Positions 19,190 to 27,895 are shown, numbered from the stretch's first letter. The stretch is DNA of 64,000 nt from Arcticibacter pallidicorallinus (GCF_003002875.1 NZ_PVTH01000001.1:372001-436000), one strand, 5' to 3'. Program-made: numbers and translations. The notes: generated by a model not told the origin, from the sequence alone.

Positions 19190-21312
19190 AGGTCGTTATA
19201 GCAGAGAAACCATCCGTCGCCCGGGAGCTTGCCAAAGTATTCGGAGCAACGATGAAAAAGGAAGGTTACGTTGAAGGGAAAGGCTATTCTTTCACCTGGG
19301 CTTTTGGTCACCTCATTCAACTCGCCGCCCCGGAGGCTTACGGCTTCAAAGGCTGGCGACTGGAAAACCTTCCTATGCTTCCCGAGCGTTTTAAACTTGC
19401 GGTTAAGCAAAATAAAGTAAACGGCGTTTTGAAGGACGATCCGGGAGTCGTGAAACAGCTCAATGTCATTCGCAAGCTGTTTGAAGAAGCCTCCGAGATT
19501 ATTGTGGCAACAGACGCCGGAAGGGAAGGGGAGTTGATCTTTAGGTACATTTATTATCATCTCAAATGTAAAAAGCCTTTCAGAAGGCTGTGGATATCAT
19601 CGCAAACCGACGAAGCCATCAAACAAGGATTTCGCAATCTAAAGCCCGGGTCGGAATACGATACCCTTTTTTATTCTGCCCAATGTCGTTCAGAATCTGA
19701 CTGGATCGTTGGCCTCAATGCTACCCAGGCCCTGAGTATAGCCGCCGGGAACCACTCGGTGCTATCGCTCGGCAGGGTTCAGACGCCGACACTTGCGATG
19801 ATCTGTGCACGATATCTGGAAAATAAGAATTTCAAAGCTCAGATCTACTATCAGATTGCTATTTGGGTAAATAAAGACGGACAGCTTTTCAAAGCACTGT
19901 CGGTTAAGAATTTTGATAAACTGGATGCTGCGCAGAAGATTCTGGAAGCTGTAAAGGACGCTGCGTCCGGGTTCCCTCAGGGAGCTGAAATTCTTAACGT
20001 AGACGTGAAGCCACGAAAGGAACAGCCGCCGCTGTTGCATGATCTGAGCAGTTTACAGCAGGAAGCGAATAAGCGTAAGGGCTTTACCGCCGACCAAACG
20101 CTGACCCTGGCGCAAACCTTGTATGAATCTAAGCTAATTACCTACCCCCGGACGGGAAGCCGGTATATAGGCGATGATATTTTTGCTGAAATCCCTGCCC
20201 TGATAGCGAATCAGACAGGGCATCCAGCATTTGGTAAACAGGCCGTTGAATTGCTAACGGCCAAACTGAATAAACGCAGTGTGAACGCGAAGAAGGTCAC
20301 GGATCACCATGCACTTCTGCCTACAAACAACAAACCTCAGTTCCTTCCTGAGGATCAGCAGGTGATCTATGACCTGATCAGTGGAAGAATGCTGGAAGCC
20401 TTTCATCACGAGTGTGTTAAGGAGCTTACGAAAATATCGCTGGAGTCTGGCTCTATGTTTGTCGCGAACGGAACCGTTATCCAGTCCCCGGGTTGGCGTG
20501 CTGTATTCAATCAAGCCGATACAGAAAAAGAAGACGAGGAAAATCCGACGCTCCCCAAAGTGGTCAAGGGTGAATTGCTGCAGGTCGGAAAAAAGGAGCT
20601 ACTCGAGAAGCAGACCAAGCCAAAACCCCTTTACAATGAGGCGAGCCTTCTTAAAGCCATGGAAACGTCGGGAAAAGAAATTGAAGACGATGAACTGCGC
20701 CAGGCTATGAAAGACACGGGTCTTGGCACTCCCGCTACCCGCGCGTCGATTATTGAAACGCTGATCAAACGCGAATATATCCGACGTGACAAGAAAAACC
20801 TGCTTCCTTCTGAAAAGGGACTGGCGGTGTACGATCTGGTGAAGGATAAGCAGATTGCGCAAGCTGAACTTACCGGTCTGTGGGAGAAGCGGCTGGAAGA
20901 AATCAGATCCGGAGCCTCAGTACAAGAATTTAAAAATGAGATTCGCGAATACACCCGCACAATCACCAGGGAACTGCTCGAAGTAGGTGGCGAACTTAAC
21001 GGAAAGCTTTCTCCTCAGGAGGTAGAGGGTGCTACCGTTTGTCCGCTCTGCAAGAAGGGCATCATCCGCATAACAGAAAAAGCTGCCGGCTGCAGCGGCT
21101 ATGCCAGTGGCTGCAAGTTCATCATCTGGCGAACAATGTCGGAAAAGAAGCTTACCGAAGAACAGATCATGACCCTTATCGAAAAGGGGAAAACGGATGT
21201 TATCAGAGGTTTTAAATCTAAGTCCGGTAAAATATTTGATGCTTCTTTGATTCTTTCCGAGGGAAGGGCTCATTTTGTATTTGAACCCCGCACAATTCAA
21301 ACTACAGAATAA
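19186..21312 (+). CDS. topB: DNA topoisomerase III (type IA)
   Basis: The 708-residue protein has the type IA layout. A Toprim domain is at the N terminus (Glu7, and Asp110 in the DAGREGE motif). The active-site Tyr320 is in LITYPRTGSRY, and AMKDTGLGTPATRA marks the gate region. The C terminus has one four-cysteine zinc ribbon (CPLC...CSGYASGC). It relaxes negative supercoils and unlinks replication or recombination intermediates. The length fits chromosomal or element-borne TopB; in this phylum topB copies are also common on conjugative elements, but no transfer genes are nearby. The stop codon shares one base with the start of the next gene. Confidence 0.95.
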   Translation: MKVVIAEKPSVARELAKVFGATMKKEGYVEGKGYSFTWAFGHLIQLAAPEAYGFKGWRLENLPMLPERFKLAVKQNKVNGVLKDDPGVVKQLNVIRKLFEEASEIIVATDAGREGELIFRYIYYHLKCKKPFRRLWISSQTDEAIKQGFRNLKPGSEYDTLFYSAQCRSESDWIVGLNATQALSIAAGNHSVLSLGRVQTPTLAMICARYLENKNFKAQIYYQIAIWVNKDGQLFKALSVKNFDKLDAAQKILEAVKDAASGFPQGAEILNVDVKPRKEQPPLLHDLSSLQQEANKRKGFTADQTLTLAQTLYESKLITYPRTGSRYIGDDIFAEIPALIANQTGHPAFGKQAVELLTAKLNKRSVNAKKVTDHHALLPTNNKPQFLPEDQQVIYDLISGRMLEAFHHECVKELTKISLESGSMFVANGTVIQSPGWRAVFNQADTEKEDEENPTLPKVVKGELLQVGKKELLEKQTKPKPLYNEASLLKAMETSGKEIEDDELRQAMKDTGLGTPATRASIIETLIKREYIRRDKKNLLPSEKGLAVYDLVKDKQIAQAELTGLWEKRLEEIRSGASVQEFKNEIREYTRTITRELLEVGGELNGKLSPQEVEGATVCPLCKKGIIRITEKAAGCSGYASGCKFIIWRTMSEKKLTEEQIMTLIEKGKTDVIRGFKSKSGKIFDASLILSEGRAHFVFEPRTIQTTE

Positions 21313-21854
21313 TGGTTACAATTTCTGATATACGTATAGGCAATATTCTTCATCCTGATAGAAATGACCATACCATTGTCGCTACCGTCAGGGCTATCGA
21401 AGAGAATAAAATAGGTTTCTACGAACATGCTTCTGTAGCTCCCGCAGAAGTCGCGGCAGTCAGTTTGACCCCCCTGTGGCTGGCGGGATATTCTTTTTCA
21501 TATTCACAGGAACAGCTCACCTGGAGTAAAGGTAAAATGATCCTGAACAAAGTTGCTGAAGGTTTCGTTTTCTCGCTTGGCGACCATCGCCAGGCCCTGC
21601 GCCATGTGCACCAGCTGCAAAACCTCTATTTTGCTTTATTTACCGAAAATCTGGAAGTAGAGCTGGATCAGGAAGCTGCCTATGAAGAGGTCGAACTGGC
21701 CGCAGACAGCGTCATGGTGAACTATCTCCCAAAGGATAAACAGTGCGCCTCCTTCTCTTTCAATCTGGCTGCTGAAGGAAAAATATACCAGGTTTTCTAC
21801 AAAAAAGATCCGCAAGGTTATTGGAACTTCAGTTCTTATTCGGAAATTAACTAA
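21312..21854 (+). CDS. Unrecognised 180-residue protein, translationally coupled to topB
   Basis: The start overlaps the topB stop as TAATG, so the gene is almost certainly co-translated with it. The N-terminal two thirds show the order RIGN near residue 8, LTPLWL near 52 and HVHQLQNLYFAL near 97. As I recall, a similar order occurs in small phage- and element-associated proteins of Bacteroidota. The C-terminal 60 residues are a separate segment without known motifs. No signal peptide or membrane segment is present. The link to topB suggests a DNA-related or element-related role, but no function is claimed. Confidence 0.75.
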   Translation: MVTISDIRIGNILHPDRNDHTIVATVRAIEENKIGFYEHASVAPAEVAAVSLTPLWLAGYSFSYSQEQLTWSKGKMILNKVAEGFVFSLGDHRQALRHVHQLQNLYFALFTENLEVELDQEAAYEEVELAADSVMVNYLPKDKQCASFSFNLAAEGKIYQVFYKKDPQGYWNFSSYSEIN

Positions 21855-21855
21855 C

Positions 21856-21942
21856 GAATTGGCCCAAGTGCCCATCACAGTTTCGTATCACAGGTTGTTT
21901 TTTTTCGCCATAGCCAACTGCCCCCGAAAAATCGGCCAATTC
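21856..21942. repeat. Widely spaced inverted repeat after the topB unit
   Basis: GAATTGGCC at 21856-21864 is matched by its exact reverse complement at 21934-21942, with 69 bp between. It starts just after the stop of the 180-residue protein gene. There is no T-run next to the right arm, so its role as a terminator is doubtful. Confidence 0.3.
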
Positions 21943-22031
21943 TCAAAAAAATACTTCAGTTCAGCTATATCTTGTACCGTTCTAGATAAGAGTGGGAAAT
22001 TTTAAAACAAAAAACTTCATATATTGCTTAC

Positions 22032-22060
22032 ATTGAACTAAGGTTGACGATGTATTTTTG
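22032..22060 (+). promoter_or_regulatory. Promoter of the 76-residue protein gene
   Basis: ATTG at 22032-22035, 17 bp, then TATTTTTG at 22053-22060 fits the -33/-7 pattern of the phylum. Transcription would start about 9 bp before ATG 22076. This also argues against the in-frame TTG at 22058, which lies inside the element. Confidence 0.5.
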
Positions 22061-22075
22061 AATGGAGAATTATTT

Positions 22076-22306
22076 ATGAAACAGGCATTGAACTTAACGT
22101 TTAAAGATCTTGACTATAATTTTCAGGTAATTAGATTCCCTACGGTGAGCAAGTCGTGCATAGAAGTGCAGGTTTTGCTTAATCACGTGACCCGGACTTT
22201 GGTGAAAAACACAGCCACCTGGCGATTGAAGGGGAATGTGCCGCACGATCAGGAACTCATAGAAGCTATAGGCCAGATAATTGATGAGCGTTACCGGCTA
22301 TCTTAA
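22076..22306 (+). CDS. Small unrecognised protein (76 residues)
   Basis: The start at ATG 22076 is chosen because the promoter element ends at 22060. The protein begins MKQALNLTFKDLDYNFQVIRFP and looks like a small alpha/beta soluble domain without signal peptide or membrane segment. I do not recognise a family. It has a good promoter of its own and is followed after 71 bp by another unrecognised gene on the same strand, so the two may be co-transcribed. Confidence 0.65.
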   Translation: MKQALNLTFKDLDYNFQVIRFPTVSKSCIEVQVLLNHVTRTLVKNTATWRLKGNVPHDQELIEAIGQIIDERYRLS

Positions 22307-22377
22307 GTCTCCAAATTCTGTCCAGCATCTCTTTTGTTCAACGTGGTGTCGGGATTAACAGACCTGCATAAACCTTT

Positions 22378-22998
22378 ATGGAAGAAGCACAATTCGATTA
22401 CCGGGAAGAGATATTACAGAGCGCGTGCATGATGTGCGTTGTTTACAGGGAGCTGTTTGTGTATGCCTTAAACGCTGCTCTATGTGGCGAACTCAGCGAC
22501 CTAAGAGAAGTATTTGAAGAAGGAGAGGAATATCCGGGCGATATCTCCCTGCTGGAAGCACTGGAGGACCCTAATATCAAGCTGCTGCTCGAACTGATGT
22601 ATGACCTGGAAAAAACGGGCGATTCTCTTCTTAATATAAACAATATTGATGACGCGACATTGAAAGAAGCGCTCGCTAAGGGAATGGGCGATGAGTGTGT
22701 CTCGGAGCTCAATGAGGATGAAGAGCTCGGATCGTATGAGTTTTGGATGAATGATGCTATGGGCTACGCTCATCTGAGCATTTACTACCTGATGCAGCAA
22801 TGTTATCGCCTGACGCATAACCAGCATTTTATTTCTGAAGAGGCAGACAAGCTGTTATCGTTTCCGACAGAAGAGTCCCTTAAATTGATTGACGAAGGTG
22901 ATCAGAATGTGGCCATGTTGTCCAGCTTGTGCTTTCGTATGAGTGATAAGACTCACGCTTTATGTGAGAGCCTTATTAATTATCGAAAGTCCGGATGA
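22378..22998 (+). CDS. Unrecognised acidic 206-residue protein
   Basis: The protein is strongly acidic (runs such as EEGEEYPGD and ELNEDEELG) and predicted mostly helical, with several Cys residues including CMMC near residue 17. There is no signal peptide, membrane segment or known motif. The overlapping ORFs on the other strand are explained by this frame. It ends 30 bp before a hairpin that serves as terminator of the convergent small gene. No function can be proposed. Confidence 0.65.
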   Translation: MEEAQFDYREEILQSACMMCVVYRELFVYALNAALCGELSDLREVFEEGEEYPGDISLLEALEDPNIKLLLELMYDLEKTGDSLLNINNIDDATLKEALAKGMGDECVSELNEDEELGSYEFWMNDAMGYAHLSIYYLMQQCYRLTHNQHFISEEADKLLSFPTEESLKLIDEGDQNVAMLSSLCFRMSDKTHALCESLINYRKSG

Positions 22999-23020
22999 TA
23001 GTTTGCACCCGCTTAACCAT

Positions 23021-23058
23021 AAAAAGAGAAGGAGCCAGACTCTCACACTGGCTCCTTC
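23021..23058 (-). terminator. Rho-independent terminator of the small secreted protein gene
   Basis: A perfect 11-bp stem (23028-23038 with 23048-23058, GAAGGAGCCAG and complement) with a 9-nt loop is followed on the minus strand by TCTTTTT. It ends the minus-strand gene at 23086-23277. On the plus strand there is no T-run. Confidence 0.8.
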
Positions 23059-23085
23059 GATCATCGCTCAAAAGACATGTTTTTT

Positions 23086-23277
23086 TTATTTGGCTGACGT
23101 AGTGTCGCTGCCTGCTGTCGTGGTAGTGTCAGCAGGAGTTGCAGGAGTACTCGTTGCTGTATCAGTTGTATCCTGGGCAAAGCCCGCTCTAACAGTTTGT
23201 ACTTCGTGATTGCTTGCACTTATTGCCGTAATTCCTGCGAAACTCAATATTGCGGCTGAAAACAGTAATTTTCTCAT
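23086..23277 (-). CDS. Small secreted Thr/Ala/Asp-rich protein
   Basis: The 63-residue product has a good signal peptide (about 1-21, ending in ITAISAS). A short mature part follows, whose last 30 residues are nearly all Thr, Ala, Asp, Pro and Ser (low complexity). A proper terminator follows the gene, which supports that it is expressed. Similar short secreted low-complexity proteins are common in Sphingobacteria, with no known role. Confidence 0.65.
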   Translation of the reverse strand: MRKLLFSAAILSFAGITAISASNHEVQTVRAGFAQDTTDTATSTPATPADTTTTAGSDTTSAK

Positions 23278-23430
23278 AACTTTTTTTGTTTAGATGAATT
23301 GTACTACCCATAGTCTAATAATCAGGCCAAAACTTATTTTTATCATATATAATTGATTATAAGGTAGATAAAAAATAAAATACCTCAAACGGCGGTATTT
23401 CTTTGTTGGTTTATTCTACAGTTTGCTGTA

Positions 23431-23465
23431 TTTGAAAGCTAATTGCCATTCAAGCCTTACCTTTG
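23431..23465 (+). promoter_or_regulatory. Promoter of the DEAD-box helicase gene
   Basis: TTTG at 23431-23434, 23 bp, then TACCTTTG at 23458-23465, an exact TAnnTTTG. The predicted start leaves a leader of about 15 nt before ATG 23487 and excludes the in-frame TTG at 23463, which is inside the element. Confidence 0.55.
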
Positions 23466-23486
23466 CAACATAAATTTCTACCACAA

Positions 23487-24788
23487 ATGATCAAGAAAGT
23501 ACTTGAAAATTTAAAGATTGCCGCTCTTAACCCCATGCAGGAGCATGCACTCAACACATCAGCGAATAAAGACCTCGTTCTTTTCTCCCCTACAGGTTCG
23601 GGCAAAACTCTTGGCTTTCTTCTTCCCTTGATTAAATCACTTGATTCGGGTGCATCTCAGATCCAGGCACTCATTCTTGTTCCTTCCAGAGAACTTGCAC
23701 TGCAAATTGAACAGGTGTTCAAAGCGATGGGAACTTCTTTTAAAATCACTTGCTGTTACGGAGGACATTCTACGCAAATAGAGAAAAATAGTTTGATGCA
23801 TCCCCCCGCCGTGCTCATCGGGACACCGGGTCGGATCGCCTGGCATCTACGCAGAGAGAGCTTCAAAACCGAAGCTATAAGAACGCTTATTTTGGATGAA
23901 TTCGATAAATCTCTGGAATTCGGCTTTCAGGAAGATATGTCCTACATTATAGATTGCTTGCCAGCAGTACAGAGGCGTGTACTAACGTCTGCAACCAGAA
24001 TGGAAGAAATTCCGTCTTTCACCGGTGTGCAGGATCCTGTAGAACTCAACTACCTTAACAGGGCGGACAGTTTGCCGGATTTAACATATAAAGCAGTGAT
24101 GAGTGGTGCTGAAGATAAGCTTGAAACCCTTTTCTCGCTGGTCTGTATGATCGGTAATAAGTCGACCCTGGTCTTTTGTAATCATCGTGATGCTGTAGGC
24201 AGGATAGGTGAGCTGCTGGATCATATGGGAATCGTTCACGGAGAGTTTCACGGCGGAATGGAGCAGGAGGACCGGGAGAGAACTCTCCTAAAGTTCAGAA
24301 ACGGAACATACCGCCTGCTCATTACTACAGATCTTGCGGCGAGGGGACTTGATATTCCGGAGATTGAATATGTTATTCATTACCAGTTACCACTTACCAG
24401 GGAAGCTTTTATTCACCGAAACGGGCGTACCGCACGTATGCATGCTACCGGCACATCCTTCCTCATGCTCACAAAAGAAGAGTTACCGGCCCATCTTGGT
24501 GTCGAACCAGAAATTATCACGCTTCCTAAAAGGCCCGTTCTTCCTTCACCAACAGATTGGGATACCCTATATATCGCCGCCGGAAAGAAAGATAAAGTTA
24601 ACAAGATCGATATTGTCGGCCTGCTCCTCAAGAAAGCTCAGCTCCCCAAAGAAGACCTCGGCCTGATAGAAGTACTTGATCATTCTTCGTATGCCGCTGT
24701 AAAGCGTGACCGCATCCACGATGTGGTGCATCAATTGAAAGACGAAAGGATCAAAAATAAAAAAGTGAAGATCCAGATCTCCAGTTAG
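23487..24788 (+). CDS. DEAD-box RNA helicase, DbpA-like
   Basis: From ATG 23487 the protein has 433 residues. Helicase motifs run in order: SPTGSGKT, PSRELA, GTPGR, DEFD at 137-140 (in place of DEAD), SAT, ARGLD and HRNGRTAR. The last ~75 residues (KVNKIDIVGLLLKKA to KKVKIQI) resemble the DbpA RNA-binding domain that docks on 23S rRNA, so a role in ribosome assembly is likely. It stands alone, with its own promoter. DEFD for DEAD and HRNGRTAR for HRIGRTGR are small departures from consensus that should not abolish ATP use. Confidence 0.93.
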   Translation: MIKKVLENLKIAALNPMQEHALNTSANKDLVLFSPTGSGKTLGFLLPLIKSLDSGASQIQALILVPSRELALQIEQVFKAMGTSFKITCCYGGHSTQIEKNSLMHPPAVLIGTPGRIAWHLRRESFKTEAIRTLILDEFDKSLEFGFQEDMSYIIDCLPAVQRRVLTSATRMEEIPSFTGVQDPVELNYLNRADSLPDLTYKAVMSGAEDKLETLFSLVCMIGNKSTLVFCNHRDAVGRIGELLDHMGIVHGEFHGGMEQEDRERTLLKFRNGTYRLLITTDLAARGLDIPEIEYVIHYQLPLTREAFIHRNGRTARMHATGTSFLMLTKEELPAHLGVEPEIITLPKRPVLPSPTDWDTLYIAAGKKDKVNKIDIVGLLLKKAQLPKEDLGLIEVLDHSSYAAVKRDRIHDVVHQLKDERIKNKKVKIQISS

Positions 24789-24798
24789 AGTCTGGTGC

Positions 24799-24827
24799 GC
24801 CCTCGCCCCAGTTTTCATGGCGGGGGC
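24799..24827. other. GC-rich hairpin between convergent genes
   Basis: GCCCTCGCC (24799-24807) pairs with GGCGGGGGC (24819-24827) over 9 bp, including one G-T pair, with an 11-nt loop. It lies exactly between two convergent stops. No T-run follows on either strand, so it is only a possible terminator. Confidence 0.4.
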
Positions 24828-24832
24828 AGGCA

Positions 24833-25048
24833 CTATTTATCCTTGGGAGGGGTCTTGACCGGATTTACGGGTTGTTCAGACGTTTCCTTAGTTTTTGCAG
24901 GGTCCTTGAATCCGGCATCTTCTTTCTGATAATTCAGATCCTCCGGGTGTACTACCGCTTTATTATCATCTTTTTTAGGTTTGATATCTTTTTGTTCCGA
25001 ATCCTGAGGCTCCAGTTTCTCTGGTTTGTTACTTTGATTATTTGTCAT
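24833..25048 (-). CDS. Small highly charged hydrophilic protein
   Basis: The 71-residue product is almost all Lys, Asp, Glu, Gln, Pro, Asn and Thr with no hydrophobic core, so it is probably disordered. No motif is recognised. The reading frame is clean, has an ATG, and fills the gap between two well-defined genes, which supports it as real. Function unknown. Confidence 0.5.
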   Translation of the reverse strand: MTNNQSNKPEKLEPQDSEQKDIKPKKDDNKAVVHPEDLNYQKEDAGFKDPAKTKETSEQPVNPVKTPPKDK

Positions 25049-25117
25049 AGTAGTTTTACTTTATAAACTCTGTTCCTAAATAAAGGTTTCAAACACCCCG
25101 TATTTGGCCGAAAAACC

Positions 25118-25125
25118 TAACTTTG
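25118..25125 (+). promoter_or_regulatory. -7 promoter element of the gap-pgk pair
   Basis: TAACTTTG, an exact TAnnTTTG, lies 39 bp before the GAPDH ATG at 25165. No -33 TTTG is at the right distance. It would drive the GAPDH paralogue and pgk. Confidence 0.45.
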
Positions 25126-25164
25126 ATCAGGGATACCTGTCCCTTTAAAATAAATTTTATCCGA

Positions 25165-26166
25165 ATGAAAGTAGCTATAAATGGGTTTGGGCGAATTGGA
25201 AGGACTGTTTTTCGGACGTTACTGGAGAACGCTGACATAGAGATAGCCGCCATCAATGATCTTGCCGAACCAGCCACTCTTGCGCATCTCGTGAGGTACG
25301 ATAGTGTGCACAGAGGCTTCAAGGGGACGGTTGAGGCTGGCGAAAATGCGCTGATCGTTAATGGTCGTTCCATTCCTGCTTTTTCGGAGGCTTCTCCTGA
25401 AAATCTTCCCTGGGCGGATCTTCAGATCGATGTAGTTATTGAATCAACAGGTCGCTTCCTCAGTCGCGCTGCTGCAGAAGCGCACCTGCGGGCAGGAGCC
25501 AGGCAGGTGATCATATCCGCGCCGCCTTCTACAAAAGACGTCCAGGTGGTGGTCCTTGGTGTGAATGATCATCAAGTCGACTTTCGCTCCCCCGTCCTTT
25601 CCAACGCATCTTGTACAACGAATAATATTGCACCGATGATTAAGGTGCTGGAAGAAAACTGGGGGATAGTAAACGGTTATATCACCACGGTCCATTCCAT
25701 GACCGGAGACCAGAATCTTCATGATGCCCCGCATCGCGACCTTCGGCGAGCGCGTGCTGCGTCCTCTTCGATTATTCCAACCACTACGGGGGCGGCAAAA
25801 GCGATCACCAGTATCTTTCCCCGCCTGGAAGGAAAGTTGGGCGGCGCCGGCATTCGGGTGCCCGTATTGAACGGGTCGCTAACCGACTTCACCTGCACGC
25901 TGGTCAACCAACCAACGGTAGAAGAAATAAACGAGGTCTTCAGGAAGGCTGCCGCAAACGAACTTCAGGGTATTTTACAATATACATCAGATCCGATTGT
26001 GTCCGTCGACATTTTAGATAACCCTCATTCTTGTATATTTGACTCGCTCCTTACTTCTGTTGTCGGCGGGATAACCAAAGTGGTAGGTTGGTATGATAAC
26101 GAGTACGGATATTCCAGCAGGCTGACGGATATGGTGAAAAGGATTGCGCTGGCTAATGCAAAATAA
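25165..26166 (+). CDS. gap: Glyceraldehyde-3-phosphate dehydrogenase, divergent paralogue next to pgk
   Basis: ATG 25165 ([13 protein letters not shown]) is the true start; the upstream in-frame extension has no homology. This gives 333 residues. The NAD-binding Rossmann domain with Asp32 (INDL), catalytic Cys150 (SNASCTTN) and His177 (TTVHSMT) are present. The segment LHDAPHRDLRRARA is of the type seen in Firmicutes GAPDH and differs from the canonical copy at 56.1-57.1 kb. It catalyses the reversible oxidation of glyceraldehyde 3-phosphate. It lies 45 bp before pgk, the next enzyme of the pathway, so an operon is likely. Whether this copy works in glycolysis or gluconeogenesis is not shown by sequence. 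Confidence 0.93.
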   Translation: MKVAINGFGRIGRTVFRTLLENADIEIAAINDLAEPATLAHLVRYDSVHRGFKGTVEAGENALIVNGRSIPAFSEASPENLPWADLQIDVVIESTGRFLSRAAAEAHLRAGARQVIISAPPSTKDVQVVVLGVNDHQVDFRSPVLSNASCTTNNIAPMIKVLEENWGIVNGYITTVHSMTGDQNLHDAPHRDLRRARAASSSIIPTTTGAAKAITSIFPRLEGKLGGAGIRVPVLNGSLTDFTCTLVNQPTVEEINEVFRKAAANELQGILQYTSDPIVSVDILDNPHSCIFDSLLTSVVGGITKVVGWYDNEYGYSSRLTDMVKRIALANAK

Positions 26167-26211
26167 TAGCTTAACTTATCGAAGATTTCTTAAACACTAT
26201 ATTCAATAAAT

Positions 26212-27402
26212 ATGAAGACAATTGATAATCTGAACTTCTCAGGAAAGAAGGCACTCATCCGCGTTGACTTTAACGTTCCTCTGGACAAGGACTTTAACAT
26301 TACTGATGATAACCGTATCCAGGGTGCCTTGCCTACGATTAAAAAAATTCTGGCTGATGGAGGTTCGGTGATACTGATGTCGCACCTCGGTCGTCCGAAA
26401 GAAGGTCCTACTGAAAAATATTCACTAAAGCATATTGTTAAGCATCTGTCGGAGGTTCTTAACACGGAAGTGCAATTTGCAGACGACTGCGTAGGTGCTC
26501 AGGCTGCTGAAAAAGCGGCTGCGTTAAAAGGCGGGGACGTTCTTTTGCTGGAAAACCTTCGTTTCTATAAAGAAGAAGAAAAGGGAGATGAAGCTTTTGC
26601 TGAAAAGTTGAGCAAGCTTGGCGATGTGTATGTTAACGACGCGTTCGGTACTGCACACAGAGCACATGCATCTACAGCTGTGATCGCAAAGTTCTTCGCT
26701 GATTCAAAGTACTTCGGTTACCTGATGGCTGGAGAGCTGGCAAATGCAGAAAAAGTGCTGAACAATCCGGAGCGTCCGTTTACAGCCATTATGGGTGGAG
26801 CGAAAGTTTCTGATAAAATTCTTTTGATTGAACGTCTTTTGGAAAAGGTTGATAACCTGTTAATCGGAGGTGGAATGGCCTATACGTTTGCTAAAGCAAA
26901 AGGCGGACAGATCGGAAATTCATTGGTAGAGGAAGATAAACTTGAGCTTGCCCTCAGCCTGATTGAAAAAGCTGAAGCCAAAGGCGTAAAGCTGATTTTG
27001 CCTACTGATTCGGTAATAGCCAATAAGTTTGCAGCTGACGCAGATACGGATGTTGCTCAGAATGATGATATCAAAGAAGGTTGGATGGGTCTGGATATCG
27101 GTCCGGATGCTATCCAGGTTTACAAACAAGTAGTTGCAGAATCGAAGACAATCCTTTGGAATGGCCCAATGGGTGTATTTGAAATGGAGAAGTTCGAAGC
27201 AGGAACAAAGGCTGTGGCCGAAGCTGTGGTAGAAGCAACAGAAAAGGGAGCATTTTCTCTGATAGGAGGGGGCGACTCAGCAGCAGCTGTTGCGAAATTC
27301 GGTTTTGAAGAAAAAGTTAGCTATGTATCAACAGGAGGCGGAGCTTTGCTGGAGTACATGGAAGGTAAAGAGTTACCTGGCGTTAAAGCCATTAACGAAT
27401 AA
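26212..27402 (+). CDS. pgk: Phosphoglycerate kinase
   Basis: The 396-residue protein has the usual length and motifs: RVDFNVPLD at the N terminus (substrate-binding Arg and Asp), SHLGRPK, the hinge around [13 protein letters not shown], and the C-terminal nucleotide loop GGGDSAAAV. It transfers phosphate from 1,3-bisphosphoglycerate to ADP in the cytoplasm. It is preceded by a GAPDH paralogue and followed by a strong terminator, making a two-gene glycolytic unit. Confidence 0.98.
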   Translation: MKTIDNLNFSGKKALIRVDFNVPLDKDFNITDDNRIQGALPTIKKILADGGSVILMSHLGRPKEGPTEKYSLKHIVKHLSEVLNTEVQFADDCVGAQAAEKAAALKGGDVLLLENLRFYKEEEKGDEAFAEKLSKLGDVYVNDAFGTAHRAHASTAVIAKFFADSKYFGYLMAGELANAEKVLNNPERPFTAIMGGAKVSDKILLIERLLEKVDNLLIGGGMAYTFAKAKGGQIGNSLVEEDKLELALSLIEKAEAKGVKLILPTDSVIANKFAADADTDVAQNDDIKEGWMGLDIGPDAIQVYKQVVAESKTILWNGPMGVFEMEKFEAGTKAVAEAVVEATEKGAFSLIGGGDSAAAVAKFGFEEKVSYVSTGGGALLEYMEGKELPGVKAINE

Positions 27403-27423
27403 GGATTATCTAAATATTTTGCG

Positions 27424-27454
27424 AACCGGCTCATTTAATGGGCCGGTTTTTTTT
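27424..27454 (+). terminator. Rho-independent terminator after pgk
   Basis: AACCGGCTCATT pairs with AATGGGCCGGTT (27424-27435 with 27437-27448), forming a GC-rich stem with a short loop, followed by a run of eight T on the plus strand. Confidence 0.9.
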
Positions 27455-27495
27455 GTGTTTAACCAGCCGTTGAGTAGTTATTCGCGAGCCGTTTA

Positions 27496-27677
27496 TCAGC
27501 TCTTGGTCAGTTAGTGATCAGCTAGTGCTTAGCTTAGGGATGTAACCAGAGTGTAGCCACCTTGCAGCCACAGTGAGGCCACGTTTTATTGGAAAAAGGT
27601 GGCCTCACTCTGGCCTCACTCTGGGATCACCCTGGCCTCAGACACTAGCAGACCACAGGCTGACCACTGCTTATCCT
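27496..27677. repeat. Degenerate 11-bp tandem repeat field with mirror-like arms
   Basis: In the left arm (27496-27583) similar 11-mers follow each other in strict register: TCAGCTCTTGG, TCAGTTAGTGA, TCAGCTAGTGC, TTAGCTTAGGG, ATGTAACCAGA, GTGTAGCCACC, TTGCAGCCACA, GTGAGGCCACG. After a 17-bp AT-rich spacer the right arm (27601-27677) again has period 11: GGCCTCACTCT twice, GGGATCACCCT, GGCCTCAGACA, CTAGCAGACCA, CAGGCTGACCA. The units next to the spacer are inverted: AGTGAGGCCAC at 27572-27582 is exactly complementary to 27599-27609. The period is not a multiple of three, so it does not encode protein repeats. It lies between the pgk terminator and mraZ. Confidence 0.75.
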
Positions 27678-27895
27678 CAGGTTTTTCAAGGCGGATTGAG
27701 AGTACGTTAAATGCAAGCTTTCGAAAACCTCCAAGTCCCGGGCGCTTTGGTCGATATCTTAAGCGAGCCGGAGCGATTTTGCGTTCATTTTTTCGTATTT
27801 CGATCAATTCGGGTACATTGACTAAGCGCTCATTTTCATAGAATTTGCCTTTTTTAGCTTAGAAAGCGACTATTATCTCTTGTTGAAAACTTTTT

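Noticed and set aside
19186-22998. topB and following genes as a complete mobile element
   Set aside because: No integrase, relaxase, transfer genes, attachment repeats or tRNA are seen on either side.
23278-23430. AT-rich stretch with short inverted repeats as a small RNA gene
   Set aside because: The stems are only about 5 bp and no promoter-terminator pair encloses them.
27599-27841. Open frame across the right arm of the repeat field
   Set aside because: The 11-bp repeat is not in step with codons, so the frame is a by-product of low stop density in GC-rich repeats.
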